Positions 7,005-15,466 of a stretch of DNA of 32,763 nt are shown piece by piece. The stretch comes from Paludibacteraceae bacterium (GTDB taxonomy: Bacteria; Bacteroidota; Bacteroidia; Bacteroidales; Paludibacteraceae): NCBI GenBank assembly GCA_024399835.1, contig JAKSNK010000018.1:1-32763 (forward strand). Direction: 5' to 3'. Both the position numbers and the translations under genes were made by a program. Under the pieces are notes generated by a model. That model was not told the origin of the DNA, did no database searches, and worked only from the letters and a program-made list of their open reading frames with translations. How positions within the stretch are numbered: position 1 is the stretch's first letter; the number at the start of each line of letters is the position of its first letter.

Positions 7005-7772
7005 ATGCCCTACAGAAGACTACCCAACACAGACCAAGCGCGACTGACAGCATTACAGACTGCCGTTCAACGCGCCAGTGAAGCAGATTTCACAGAGCAG
7101 GTAATCAGTTATCACACTTTGTCGGAAGCGCAGGCATTCCTGCTGCAGTTTGAAAATATCATGCGACAGTATCATGAGAATTTTGCCATTCGTGTGAAAG
7201 CCAACAAGCAGTATAGGCATGTTGTGCAGAACGCGCGTATGTACATTTCGCACTTTATACAGGTGTTGAACCTGTCTGTTATACGGGGCGAAATCAAACG
7301 CAGCCAAAAAGAGTTGTATAAATTGGACCCCGATACGAATATTTTGCCGGATTTGAGCAGCGAGGAAGACTTGTTGGTATGGGGCAAGAATATCATCGAA
7401 GGCGAGGAAGCGCGTGTCGGGGCAGGCGGTTATCCCATCTACAACCCTGCGATTGCCAAAGTCAAAGTACACTACGATATATTCAAGGAGCACCAGTTTA
7501 ATCAGCAAATCCACCAACAGAGCAACACGCGAGTGGTAGAAGATTTACTTCCCATGCGTGAAAAAGCAGATGCGCTCATCTTGGATTTGTGGAATCAAAT
7601 AGAAGCGTATTACAAAAAGGAGCTGCCGTATGCCCGACTCAGAAAATGTCAAAACTACGGAGTGATCTATTATTACCGGAACGGAGAAGAACAACTAACT
7701 CCCGAAACGGACAAGCGTATCCAAAAAAACAGGGACTGCGAACTCAGTATCAAATGGTCTGAGTTGGAGTGA
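7005..7772 (+). CDS. Conserved protein of unknown function
   Basis: A 255-aa soluble protein without signal peptide or membrane segment. The start MPYRRLPNTDQARLTAL and the mixed helical body with many Gln, Glu and Lys resemble a conserved Bacteroidales hypothetical family. No catalytic motif is evident. About residues 30-110 look alpha-helical (FLLQFENIMRQYHENF, then YISHFIQVLNLSVI). A conserved-looking loop contains GAGGYPIYNPAIAKVKV, and the C-terminal part has YGVIYYYRNGEE. It is separated from the prenyl synthase gene only by the 7-bp repeat and so is probably in the ddl transcript. Its last 23 bp overlap the end of the convergent cyclo-ligase gene. Confidence 0.85.
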   Translation: MPYRRLPNTDQARLTALQTAVQRASEADFTEQVISYHTLSEAQAFLLQFENIMRQYHENFAIRVKANKQYRHVVQNARMYISHFIQVLNLSVIRGEIKRSQKELYKLDPDTNILPDLSSEEDLLVWGKNIIEGEEARVGAGGYPIYNPAIAKVKVHYDIFKEHQFNQQIHQQSNTRVVEDLLPMREKADALILDLWNQIEAYYKKELPYARLRKCQNYGVIYYYRNGEEQLTPETDKRIQKNRDCELSIKWSELE

Positions 7773-8352
7773 TGACATGGTTGACACGGCGGTCGCCCCA
7801 GAAATGTGGCACATGGTCGTGTAACTGAAAGTCATAGCATACGCCTATTGAGAAGGTTTTTGCGTATTCCTTCAGGAACCTGTCGTAATATCCTCCGCCG
7901 CGACCGACACGCCAACAGTGTCTGTCAAAACTCGAACCCGGAGTGATAATCAAGTCGATAGGACCCGTATATGCCTCTGTTTTTGGTTCAGGGATGCCGA
8001 AACGACCCTTGCGGAACGGAGTATGCGGCTCAAAACGACGGGCTTCCAAGTTGTGACTGTGATGAGCAATGGCAGGAAATAGGAATATCTTTTCATTCTC
8101 ATATTTCTGAACCAACTTACGCAAATCCACCTCGTTGTGAACAGGATAATAAACCATGATTGTCTTGGCGTTCCGGAAGTGATGGGTTTGCTCCAGGCGG
8201 GCAATGACTTGTTCTGAATATTCAGCTATTTGTTCAGCGTTCAAAATGCGTCTTTTCTGAAGATCAATGGCGCGCATCGCCTCCTTCTCCTTATGCGCCT
8301 TTACCCAAGGCAGCAAATCGTATAAATTGCGTAATTGGCTCTCAAAAAGCAT
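7750..8352 (-). CDS. 5-formyltetrahydrofolate cyclo-ligase
   Basis: ATP-dependent conversion of 5-formyl-THF to 5,10-methenyl-THF (MTHFS/YgfA/Fau family) in folate metabolism; cytosolic. The C-terminal signature GRGGGYYDRFL, preceded by DLIITPGSSFD, and the ATP-loop region RKGRFGIPEP are diagnostic. The first start gives 200 aa; an internal Met26 (ATG ending at 8277) would give 175 aa, but the promoter at 8397-8428 fits the longer start with a ~40-nt leader. The gene converges on the upstream unknown gene and overlaps it by 23 bp at the 3' ends, with no terminator hairpin between them. Confidence 0.93.
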   Translation of the reverse strand: MLFESQLRNLYDLLPWVKAHKEKEAMRAIDLQKRRILNAEQIAEYSEQVIARLEQTHHFRNAKTIMVYYPVHNEVDLRKLVQKYENEKIFLFPAIAHHSHNLEARRFEPHTPFRKGRFGIPEPKTEAYTGPIDLIITPGSSFDRHCWRVGRGGGYYDRFLKEYAKTFSIGVCYDFQLHDHVPHFWGDRRVNHVITPTQTI

Positions 8353-8396
8353 GATAAATGAAATAATTAGTTAATAAATAAATCCGATTGAGGTTG

Positions 8397-8428
8397 CAAA
8401 GGTACAAAAAATATAAGATAAAAACAAA
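8397..8428 (-). promoter_or_regulatory. Bacteroidota-type promoter for the cyclo-ligase gene
   Basis: On the - strand, TACCTTTG (8404-8397) is a consensus -7 box and TTTG (8428-8425) lies 20 bp upstream. No comparable + strand box is visible for the divergent lipoprotein gene. Confidence 0.7.
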
Positions 8429-8461
8429 CATTCAGTATAAAAAATGCAAAATATTGTTCAA

Positions 8462-9835
8462 ATGAATACTTTTTCCAAATATGTTTTGGTGCTGCTATTG
8501 GCTATCGGCATAGCAGGGTGCGAGAAGAAAACGGAATCCAATGTACTATCTACCGTAGCGCGAATCACGGCATTTGCTTTTGCCCCCGATGACTCTATTC
8601 CGGGTTTGGGAGAGGCAATCTTTGTGGTAGATCAAATGACTGATACGGGCATTATTCGTATGCGAAAAAACGATTCCGTGCGCTTCGGTACTCCCGTCAA
8701 TGCCGTCCAACCGCGTATTACATACTATTCTACCCCGGCTTCGGTCACTTTCTATTTAGGCGACAGCGCCGTTTCCCTGACGGGATATGACACATTGGAT
8801 TTGAGTATCAAACCTATCAAAATACATGTGGTTGCCCAAAATACCGACTACGACAAATGGTATAAATTGGACTTTAATGTCCACAAGGTCAATGGTGATT
8901 TGTTTGTTTGGGAGACCGTCAATCCTGCCATTACTTCGCAGAATGCCGGACAGCAAAAAGCCATCGAAATGGGAGATGTATTGTATTACTTTATCAACGA
9001 CGGTTTCCGCCCGAGGATGTTTATTTCCGAGGACTGGGGCGAACATTGGGACGAACACACTTTGTCAGGTCTGCCTTCGGACTGCAATGTACGGCAAATC
9101 GTCGAAGGTATAGAGGTGTTGGTATATGGAGACGGCAAGAATATTTATTATTCCACCAACGGATATGATTGGCAATCGCTCACGGTTGATATGGATATTA
9201 TGGCATTGTATATGTGCTTTAACGATTATGTGTGGATGTCCGGCAAGGATGAGCAGGGCAAAATGCGGCTGTACCGAATGGACCAATCGTTGACAATCAC
9301 TCCTGCTCTCGGCATAGGACTTGCCGGAGATACGCTGCCTGCAGATTTCCCTGTACAGGACTATGCTACCATTCCTTTCACCAGCAGCAGTTTGCACCAG
9401 CATGCCTTGATTGCAGGAGGATATGACAGGGACGGCAAAATGAGCGACGGACGGTGGAGTTTGGAATATAACTACATCTACGGCACTTATCACTTGGTCA
9501 ATATGGCATCCGAAAAGAATACTTTCCCTGCTTTTGCAGGTGCAGGAGTGTGCTATTACAGTTCGTTCCTATACATGATAGGCGGCATTTATGAAGACCG
9601 CACACTATTCACCAATGTCTATACATCCTTTGACGAAGGTATGCACTGGACAATGGCAGCCAACGGAGACAGTAAAAAACCGGCAGAATTGGAAGGCAGA
9701 CACCGTGTTTCCACTTTTGTCCGGCACGATGACGGCAGTGTGTATGTAATAGGAGGCGAAGATTACACCACTACCTATTCCGATGTCTATCGCGGACGGA
9801 TGAACAGCATCGGTTGGGAACCCATAGGCAATTGA
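8462..9835 (+). CDS. DUF6242-like lipoprotein, probable beta-propeller
   Basis: The signal peptide ends in a lipobox (LLLAIGIAGC, Cys at about residue 19 from the ATG at 8462), so the protein is lipid-anchored. The ~457-aa precursor has an N-terminal Ig-like part (about 25-140) and a C-terminal half of repeated blades of Kelch type, such as YSTNGYDWQSL, IAGGYDRDGK, YMIGGIYEDR and YVIGGEDYTT. This layout fits DUF6242 lipoproteins of Bacteroidales (established family, unknown role). An ATG at 8444 is in frame but adds only six residues in front of the signal. No promoter or operon partner is evident; a strong terminator hairpin follows at 10000-10030. Confidence 0.85.
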   Translation: MNTFSKYVLVLLLAIGIAGCEKKTESNVLSTVARITAFAFAPDDSIPGLGEAIFVVDQMTDTGIIRMRKNDSVRFGTPVNAVQPRITYYSTPASVTFYLGDSAVSLTGYDTLDLSIKPIKIHVVAQNTDYDKWYKLDFNVHKVNGDLFVWETVNPAITSQNAGQQKAIEMGDVLYYFINDGFRPRMFISEDWGEHWDEHTLSGLPSDCNVRQIVEGIEVLVYGDGKNIYYSTNGYDWQSLTVDMDIMALYMCFNDYVWMSGKDEQGKMRLYRMDQSLTITPALGIGLAGDTLPADFPVQDYATIPFTSSSLHQHALIAGGYDRDGKMSDGRWSLEYNYIYGTYHLVNMASEKNTFPAFAGAGVCYYSSFLYMIGGIYEDRTLFTNVYTSFDEGMHWTMAANGDSKKPAELEGRHRVSTFVRHDDGSVYVIGGEDYTTTYSDVYRGRMNSIGWEPIGN

Positions 9836-9850
9836 TGCTTCATCCAATAT

Positions 9851-9872
9851 TCGACCGTCGGTCGACCGTCGG
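9851..9872 (+). repeat. Two perfect 11-bp repeats after the lipoprotein gene
   Basis: TCGACCGTCGG occurs twice in tandem. Its reverse complement (CCGACGGTCGA) differs only slightly from the unit CCGACGGCGAA repeated inside the polyprenyl synthase gene at 6720-6752, so both may belong to one repeat family. Confidence 0.85.
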
Positions 9873-9886
9873 CAAAACCCCTATAC

Positions 9887-9950
9887 AGACACACCTGTAA
9901 AACACATTAAGACACACCTGTAAAACACTTTAAAATACACTTGCACAAAC
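9887..9950 (+). repeat. 23-bp direct repeat, nearly three copies
   Basis: AGACACACCTGTAAAACAC occurs at 9887-9905 and again at 9910-9928 (period 23); a diverged third copy starts at 9933. It lies in the 9836-10108 gap, which otherwise holds the 11-bp pair, a terminator and small inverted repeats; no gene is seen there. Confidence 0.8.
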
Positions 9951-9999
9951 AACAATTATTGATGAGTATGTAGCTACAAAACCAATAAAAAAGACTAAA

Positions 10000-10030
10000 A
10001 AAAAGAGACTGCCTCAGACAGTCTCTTTTT
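10000..10030. terminator. Bidirectional terminator between the lipoprotein gene and pckA
   Basis: A perfect 12-bp stem (10000-10011 with 10019-10030) around a 7-nt loop, with A-tract on the left and T-tract on the right, so it can stop transcription from both sides. It serves the + strand lipoprotein gene and the - strand pckA. Confidence 0.9.
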
Positions 10031-10047
10031 GATATATTACTAATCTT

Positions 10048-10093
10048 TTAGGTATTACCTAATTTCTTTAGTATTATTACCTAATCGGGTAAT
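10048..10093. repeat. Small inverted and direct repeats downstream of pckA
   Basis: A near-palindrome TTAGGTATTACCTAA (10048-10062) is followed by a 6-bp stem ATTACC (10076-10081) / GGTAAT (10088-10093). ATTACCTAAT itself occurs at 10054-10063 and again at 10076-10085, 22 bp apart. They could be a weak second terminator for pckA or a protein-binding site. Confidence 0.5.
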
Positions 10094-10108
10094 TCGTTTT
10101 ATATCCAA

Positions 10109-11713
10109 TTAGAGTTTCGGACCGGCAGCGACGAGTGCCTTGCCGGCTTCGTTGGTCTCGTACTTAGCGAAGTTCTTGATGAAGCGACCAGCCAAGTCTT
10201 TGGCTTTTGCTTCCCACTCTTCAGGTGCTGCATAGGTGTCACGAGGATCCAAGATAGCAGGATCAACACCGGGCAGTGCGGTGGGTACTTCGAAGTCGAA
10301 ATAAGGAATCTTCTTGGTAGGAGCACTCAAGATGCTACCATCCAGAATGGCGTCAATAATACCACGGGTGTCACGGATAGAGATACGCTTGCCGGTACCG
10401 TTCCAGCCGGTATTGACGAGGTATGCCTTAGCACCGCTCTTCTCCATTTTCTTAACCAATTCCTCGGCGTATTTGGTCGGATGCAATTCCAAGAATGCCT
10501 GACCGAAGCAAGCAGAGAAAGTAGGAGTCGGCTCGGTGATACCGCGCTCTGTTCCTGCCAACTTAGCAGTAAAACCGCTCAAGAAATAGTATTTGGTTTG
10601 TTCGGGAGTCAAAATAGATACAGGAGGCAATACACCGAAGGCGTCAGCACTGAGGAAGATAACATTCTTGGCATCAGGACCTGCACTGACGGGTTTAACG
10701 ATTTTCTCAATGTGGTTGATAGGATAGCTGACACGCGTATTCTCGGTCACGCTCTTGTCGTCAAAGTCAATCTTACCGTTTGCATCTACGGTAACATTCT
10801 CCAACAGGGCGTTGCGACGGATAGCGTTGTAGATGTCGGGCTCGGACTCTTTGTCCAATTTGATAACTTTAGCGTAGCAACCGCCTTCGAGGTTGAACAC
10901 GCCCTTGTCGTCCCATCCGTGTTCGTCGTCACCAATCAACAGACGCTTAGGATCGGTAGAAAGAGTGGTTTTGCCGGTGCCGGACAGACCGAAGAAAATA
11001 GCGGTGTTCTTGCCGTCCATATCGGTATTGGCAGAGCAGTGCATGGAAGCGATGCCCTTTAACGGCAAGTAATAGTTCTGCATGGAGAACATACCTTTCT
11101 TCATCTCGCCACCGTACCAAGTATTGATGATAACCTGTTGACGGCAAGTGGTGTTGAAAGCAACACAAGTCTCAGAGTTCAAACCAAGTTCCTCATAGTT
11201 CTCAACTTTTGCCTTAGAAGCGTTGAAAATAACGAAGTTGGGCTCGAAGTCCTCCAACTCCTCAGCGGTAGGTTGGATGAACATATTCTTAATAAAGTGT
11301 GCCTGCCATGCTACTTCAACGATGAAACGAACAGCGAGGTGAGTCTCTTTGTTGGCACCGCAGAAAGCATCTACTACATACAACTCCTTGTTGCTCAGTT
11401 CGCGAATGGCAATGTCTTTAACTTTTGCCCAAACGGCTTCGCTCATCGGGTGGTTGTCGTTCTTGTAACCTTCAGAAGTCCACCATACATTGTCATGACT
11501 CTGTGCGTCATCCACGATGTATTTGTCCTTAGGAGAACGGCCGGTGAAAATGCCGGTCATTACATTAACGGCACCCAGTTCGGTCAACTGACCCTTTTCA
11601 TAACCTTCCAAAGACGGGTTCATTTCTGCTTCGAATAACTCTTCGTAGGAAGGGTTGTGAGCAATCACCTTACTGCCGGTGATGCCGTACTGTTTCAAAT
11701 CAATTTCTTTCAT
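10109..11713 (-). CDS. pckA: Phosphoenolpyruvate carboxykinase (ATP)
   Basis: Interconverts oxaloacetate + ATP and PEP + CO2 + ADP. In succinate/propionate-forming anaerobes the enzyme usually runs toward oxaloacetate, which is the inferred role here. At 534 aa it has the family's normal length. The P-loop GLSGTGKT (residues 242-249) is followed by [17 protein letters not shown], the metal-binding stretch. [12 protein letters not shown] (~56-67) and the late segment [17 protein letters not shown] are also characteristic. It is a single-gene transcript: promoter at 11761-11792, terminator at 10000-10030. Confidence 0.97.
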   Translation of the reverse strand: MKEIDLKQYGITGSKVIAHNPSYEELFEAEMNPSLEGYEKGQLTELGAVNVMTGIFTGRSPKDKYIVDDAQSHDNVWWTSEGYKNDNHPMSEAVWAKVKDIAIRELSNKELYVVDAFCGANKETHLAVRFIVEVAWQAHFIKNMFIQPTAEELEDFEPNFVIFNASKAKVENYEELGLNSETCVAFNTTCRQQVIINTWYGGEMKKGMFSMQNYYLPLKGIASMHCSANTDMDGKNTAIFFGLSGTGKTTLSTDPKRLLIGDDEHGWDDKGVFNLEGGCYAKVIKLDKESEPDIYNAIRRNALLENVTVDANGKIDFDDKSVTENTRVSYPINHIEKIVKPVSAGPDAKNVIFLSADAFGVLPPVSILTPEQTKYYFLSGFTAKLAGTERGITEPTPTFSACFGQAFLELHPTKYAEELVKKMEKSGAKAYLVNTGWNGTGKRISIRDTRGIIDAILDGSILSAPTKKIPYFDFEVPTALPGVDPAILDPRDTYAAPEEWEAKAKDLAGRFIKNFAKYETNEAGKALVAAGPKL

Positions 11714-11760
11714 ACTAAATTATTTTTGTTGAATTGGTATAATTCTTAAGTTTTAGCATA

Positions 11761-11792
11761 CAAAGTTACAAAATATTTTTTATAACACCAAA
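11761..11792 (-). promoter_or_regulatory. Bacteroidota-type promoter for pckA
   Basis: On the - strand TAACTTTG (11768-11761) is the -7 box and TTTG (11792-11789) the -33 box, 20 bp apart. The leader before the ATG at 11713 would be ~40 nt. Confidence 0.75.
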
Positions 11793-11879
11793 TTTTAGTA
11801 AAAAAAAGGCATATTTTGTAAACTCGACTTTGCAAAATGTAGAAAAACATGCTAAAAAACATATTTTTTTGCAAAAATA

Positions 11880-11911
11880 TTTGGTAGTATCAAAAAAATG
11901 TAGTATCTTTG
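11880..11911 (+). promoter_or_regulatory. Bacteroidota-type promoter for a small RNA
   Basis: TTTGG (11880-11884) and TATCTTTG (11904-11911) are 19 bp apart on the + strand, a full consensus promoter. No protein gene lies downstream on that strand; the next gene is convergent. Confidence 0.75.
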
Positions 11912-11916
11912 CATCG

Positions 11917-11988
11917 TGTTTTTCATGGTATTAGATTTAAGGTTAAGTAAAGATTGTGGTTGTCGAGATGACAACCCTTCTTTTTTTT
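11917..11988 (+). ncRNA. Candidate small non-coding RNA, about 70 nt
   Basis: Transcription from the promoter at 11880-11911 would begin near 11917. It would end at a terminator made of a 7-bp stem GGTTGTC (11958-11964) / GACAACC (11970-11976) with a GAGAT loop and a CTTCTTTTTTTT tail. The transcript has no convincing open frame, faces away from pckA and stops just before the convergent protease gene. Its core (TTTCATGGTATTAGATTT, 11922-11939) looks to me like an element that recurs in Bacteroidales genomes, but that is recollection, not a search result. A known Rfam family is possible. Confidence 0.6.
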
Positions 11989-11997
11989 ATCCTATAA

Positions 11998-13623
11998 TCA
12001 AAGTTCCCCATTAAACTTTTGCATCATTACATCAACAGCTTTGACAGTAATTTCGTCATCCCGTTCAAACAACGGGAAGAAACCGTCGTCTCCTAATATA
12101 TTGCGCACGATGTAAGCATTGACCAACCGTGTGAGCAACGGGCGGGAAACGGCTAATTGTGCAGGATTGGGCGTTACCCCCTTGCTCTCGGCATACTGGA
12201 CAAACTCAGGCAACCAATTAGCGGCAATTAAATGCTGTTCCAATTTCTGCCAATCGGTGATTTGTTCCAATTCCCGGCGATGCCTGCTGGTATAGTCGTA
12301 GGCATATTGATAGGTGAGCGCACGATTGACGCACTGGTTGAAATAAGGCGTATTGAGCGAAGTGTCCCTTCCGACAAACACATCAGGCATAATACCGCCC
12401 CCACCGTGCACAATACGCCCTGCTTTGGTATAATAAACAGTGGTATCCTGGCGAATACTGTCTTCCGAATAGAACTCACCCCGTTCAAAGCGCTCAAAAA
12501 TATCTTTTTCGTAATCGGCTTGATTGCCCAGTGTATATGGCTTTTGTATGCACCGTCCGGAAGGCGTGTAATAGCGTGCCACGGTCAAACGGACGGCACT
12601 CCCGTCGGCAAAGGGTATCTGCTGTTGTACCAATCCCTTGCCGAATGAACGCCTACCGACAATAGTGGCACGGTCGTTATCCTGCATGGCACCTGCAAAA
12701 ATTTCACTGGCAGAAGCCGAAAAATCGTCAATCAGCACCACTAACGGCACTTGTTGGAATCTGCCTATTCCATTGGCATTGGCTTCGAATTTGGAATAAG
12801 CACGCCCCTCCGAATAGACAATCAGGTCTCCATTGTGTAAGAACTCATTCGCCATGCGAATGGCTTGCTCCATAAAACCGCCGCTATTCTCCCGCAAATC
12901 AATAATATATCCTTCTGCACCCTGTGATTTGAGCATTGCAAGGGCAGAAATAAATTCGTCGTATGTGTTTTCCCCAAACTTGTTGGCACGCACGAACCCA
13001 ATCTTGTGCCCATCTTTGTGGATAATGAATTTGGCATCTACAGACACTACGGGAATATCACCGCGGGTGATTGTATAGTGCAGAATCTCGTTTGTTCCTG
13101 CACGCACAACTCCCAACCGGACCTGCGAACCTTTCTCCCCACGCAGGGTGTGCATGACTTTCTCATTGGTCGTTTTAGTGCCGACGAAAACGGAATCATC
13201 CACCTCAACAATCTTGTCTCCAACCAACAGACCAGCCCCTTCGCTCGGACCGCCGGAAATAACGGCAACGATATTGACGGTATCGTTTTGAATGGTAAAC
13301 TGAACGCCAATGCCTGAAAAAGAAGCCGACAATTCCGAATTGACCATTTCCAAATCTTTTTTAGGAATATAGGCAGAGTGGGGGTCTAATTTCTCTACAA
13401 TCTGCTGCATCACCCCGTCGGAGATGCTGTCTATATTGAGAGGATCCACATAAGACCGGTCCATTAATTGCAACAATTGGTCAATCTTGCCGGAAGCAGA
13501 GAAAATTTTGCCGTTCTGGATATAAAAACGCTGTGCGTTGGCTTTGTTGGAAACGGCATTCCCAATTAAAAATCCGACCAAAAGAAACAAAACGGTAAGG
13601 GTCGGTAAAATGTATTTTTTCAT
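11998..13623 (-). CDS. S41 family C-terminal processing peptidase
   Basis: Periplasmic or membrane-anchored serine protease of the Tsp/CtpA family. An N-terminal hydrophobic segment (about 4-24, ILPTLTVLFLLVGFLIG) is a signal or anchor. A PDZ domain spans about 98-180 (FSGIGVQFTI, LLVGDKIVEVDD). In the S41 core the catalytic pair is Ser304 in FSASASEIFAGAM and Lys329 in RRSFGKGLVQQ, spaced 25 residues as in E. coli Tsp. The 541-aa length is normal for Bacteroidales members with a C-terminal helical extension. It starts 11 nt after the deaminase gene, so it is the last gene of that transcript. The hairpin on its 3' side is oriented for the opposite strand. Confidence 0.93.
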   Translation of the reverse strand: MKKYILPTLTVLFLLVGFLIGNAVSNKANAQRFYIQNGKIFSASGKIDQLLQLMDRSYVDPLNIDSISDGVMQQIVEKLDPHSAYIPKKDLEMVNSELSASFSGIGVQFTIQNDTVNIVAVISGGPSEGAGLLVGDKIVEVDDSVFVGTKTTNEKVMHTLRGEKGSQVRLGVVRAGTNEILHYTITRGDIPVVSVDAKFIIHKDGHKIGFVRANKFGENTYDEFISALAMLKSQGAEGYIIDLRENSGGFMEQAIRMANEFLHNGDLIVYSEGRAYSKFEANANGIGRFQQVPLVVLIDDFSASASEIFAGAMQDNDRATIVGRRSFGKGLVQQQIPFADGSAVRLTVARYYTPSGRCIQKPYTLGNQADYEKDIFERFERGEFYSEDSIRQDTTVYYTKAGRIVHGGGGIMPDVFVGRDTSLNTPYFNQCVNRALTYQYAYDYTSRHRRELEQITDWQKLEQHLIAANWLPEFVQYAESKGVTPNPAQLAVSRPLLTRLVNAYIVRNILGDDGFFPLFERDDEITVKAVDVMMQKFNGEL

Positions 13624-13634
13624 CGTTGCTCGAG

Positions 13635-14057
13635 TTAGTTGTCAGAAGGCAAATAATCCACCGTTATTCCTGCTTTTTTGAGCAATTCCACTCCGTCCAT
13701 CAGCCGATATTGCTCGCCATACACCACGCGTTTGATGCCGGATTGAATAATCAGTTTGCTGCATTCCAGGCATGGGGAAGCGGTTACATACAGTGTGGCA
13801 TTTTCAGACGAATTGTGCGAACGCGCCACCTTGGTGATGGCATTGGCTTCGGCATGCAATACATACGGGAAAGATGTATTGTTGTCGTCTTCGCACTTAT
13901 TCTCAAAGCCGGAAGGAGTTCCGTTATAGCCGTCTGAAATAATCATCTGGTCTTTGACGAGTAAAGCACCTACCTGACGCCGCACACAATAGGAATTTTC
14001 TGCCCATGTGCGTGCCATTTTCATATACAAATGGTCGCGTTTCTCTTGTTTAGTCAT
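13635..14057 (-). CDS. dCMP/cytidine deaminase family protein (ComEB-like)
   Basis: Zinc deaminase, probably dCMP to dUMP for dTTP supply. The zinc and proton-shuttle residues are visible: His68-Ala-Glu70 (VLHAEANAI) and Pro95-Cys96-Leu-Glu-Cys99 (SPCLECSK). The segment SDGYNGTPSGFENKCED carries the additional Cys found in dCMP deaminases. The 140-aa length is normal. It overlaps the mpl stop by 4 bp and is followed 11 nt later by the S41 protease, so the three are one transcription unit. Confidence 0.93.
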   Translation of the reverse strand: MTKQEKRDHLYMKMARTWAENSYCVRRQVGALLVKDQMIISDGYNGTPSGFENKCEDDNNTSFPYVLHAEANAITKVARSHNSSENATLYVTASPCLECSKLIIQSGIKRVVYGEQYRLMDGVELLKKAGITVDYLPSDN

Positions 14058-15367
14058 GATAGTAATTCTGTTGCAAATTCATTAATATGTATTCCGTCAA
14101 ATGTTCCGCTGGACATCATCAATAATGCCGTGTCGGCATAACTTAATTCGCGCAAGCGTGCTTGCAAGGCGGGACTGTCTGTATATACCTCTACATTTTT
14201 TGTGCCAAATGCCTTTTGCACATCTTCTGCACTAATGGGAGTTAATCGCTTGTGCTCAATCACTTTGGGATTGAAATAGACAAACGCCTTGTCCGCCTCT
14301 GCCATGCAGCCCTCGTATTGCGGCAAAAAATCTGCCATCAGCGACGAGAAAGTATGCAATTCCATACAGGCAATCAATTGTTTGTCAGGGTAATGTTCTC
14401 GCACGGCATTGATGGTGGCTTTAAGTTTGGACGGCGAGTGGGCAAAGTCTTTATACGCTACACGATTGCCAATCTCGCATATTTTTTCCAAACGGTTGCT
14501 TGCCCCGGTAAATGTGGCTATTTCACGATAGAAATCTTCTTTTTTGACACCAATCTGTTCGCAAATCATACAAGCGGCTTGCAAATTCTGCATATTATGT
14601 TTCCCAAATACCTGCATTTCCACCTCGCCTGTATATTCTTTATATGGCAGGCATTGTATGTTTCCTTCTGCCTCTTGAGCCAATTGGCACAAGTTCTCGT
14701 CTCCTGCATAGTACACCAAAGTCTTGCCTATCGTGTGTACAAATTGGCGGAAAGTATCTACATATTGCGGGAAAGTGGGGAAGACATTGATATGATCCCA
14801 AGCAATACCTGTCAAAATAGCATAATCCGGCTTGTACCAAAGGAATTTGCTGCGCAAATCAAGTGGAGAAGTCAAATACTCATCCCCCTCAAAAACGGCA
14901 TACTTGGCGGTGTCACTGAGGCGAACCATGCGCTCAAAACCTGCAATTTGGGCGCCAACCATATAATCTGCTTCAATTCCCAAACGCTGCAATACATACA
15001 AAATCATGGAAGTTGTAGTCGTCTTGCCGTGGCTGCCACCCACTACGATGCGAATCTTGTCTTTGGTCTGCTCGTACAAGTATTCAGGGAAGGAATATAT
15101 TTTCAATCCCAATTCGCGTGCGCGCACCAATTCGGGATTGTCTTCTCGCGCATGCATACCCAATATGATAGCATCAATATCAGGAGTAATGCGTTCCGGG
15201 AACCAGCCCATTTGCGGGGGCAACAGTCCTGCCTCCTTGAGATGGGTGTACGCAGGGTCAAAAATTTCATCATCCGATCCTGTTACCACATATCCTTTTT
15301 TGCCTGCTACTGCCAGTGCCAAGTTGTGCATGGCAGCACCGCCGATGGCGATAAAATGTATTCTCAT
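14054..15367 (-). CDS. mpl: UDP-N-acetylmuramate:tripeptide ligase (Mpl family)
   Basis: Mur-ligase family enzyme that reattaches L-Ala-gamma-D-Glu-meso-DAP to UDP-MurNAc during peptidoglycan recycling. The N-terminal Rossmann-like MRIHFIAIGGAAMHNLAL with SDDEIFDP is typical of Mpl rather than MurC. The ATP-binding P-loop is GGSHGKTTTTS (residues 110-120), and FEGDEYLTS and LTGIAWDHINVFPT are family signatures. The 437-aa length agrees. No promoter with TAnnTTTG is visible in the 99 nt upstream, so it may be reached by read-through from secDF past the hairpin at 15396-15425. Confidence 0.9.
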   Translation of the reverse strand: MRIHFIAIGGAAMHNLALAVAGKKGYVVTGSDDEIFDPAYTHLKEAGLLPPQMGWFPERITPDIDAIILGMHAREDNPELVRARELGLKIYSFPEYLYEQTKDKIRIVVGGSHGKTTTTSMILYVLQRLGIEADYMVGAQIAGFERMVRLSDTAKYAVFEGDEYLTSPLDLRSKFLWYKPDYAILTGIAWDHINVFPTFPQYVDTFRQFVHTIGKTLVYYAGDENLCQLAQEAEGNIQCLPYKEYTGEVEMQVFGKHNMQNLQAACMICEQIGVKKEDFYREIATFTGASNRLEKICEIGNRVAYKDFAHSPSKLKATINAVREHYPDKQLIACMELHTFSSLMADFLPQYEGCMAEADKAFVYFNPKVIEHKRLTPISAEDVQKAFGTKNVEVYTDSPALQARLRELSYADTALLMMSSGTFDGIHINEFATELLS

Positions 15368-15395
15368 CGTTTTATTTGGTAATTATTGTTTAACC

Positions 15396-15425
15396 AATAA
15401 GGTGCCTCATGTGAGACACCTTATT
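15396..15425. terminator. Hairpin between secDF and mpl
   Basis: A 9-bp stem (AATAAGGTG, 15396-15404, with CACCTTATT, 15417-15425) extended by a C-A mismatch and further pairing. There is no long T-run on the - strand side, so termination of secDF is probably incomplete, or the element is a processing or attenuation site before mpl. Confidence 0.6.
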
Positions 15426-15466
15426 ATAACATACATGCGAGCACGCGCATTACACGCGCGGAAGCA

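Noticed and set aside
10481-11062. 193-aa + strand open frame over pckA
   Set aside because: It is a shadow of the highly conserved pckA coding strand.
14252-15382. 376-aa + strand open frame over mpl
   Set aside because: mpl on the - strand is clearly the real gene; the + frame has no family signature.
15435-15460. GC-rich ACGCGC repeats between secDF and the hairpin
   Set aside because: It is only two short copies of a hexamer with no stable structure or known site.
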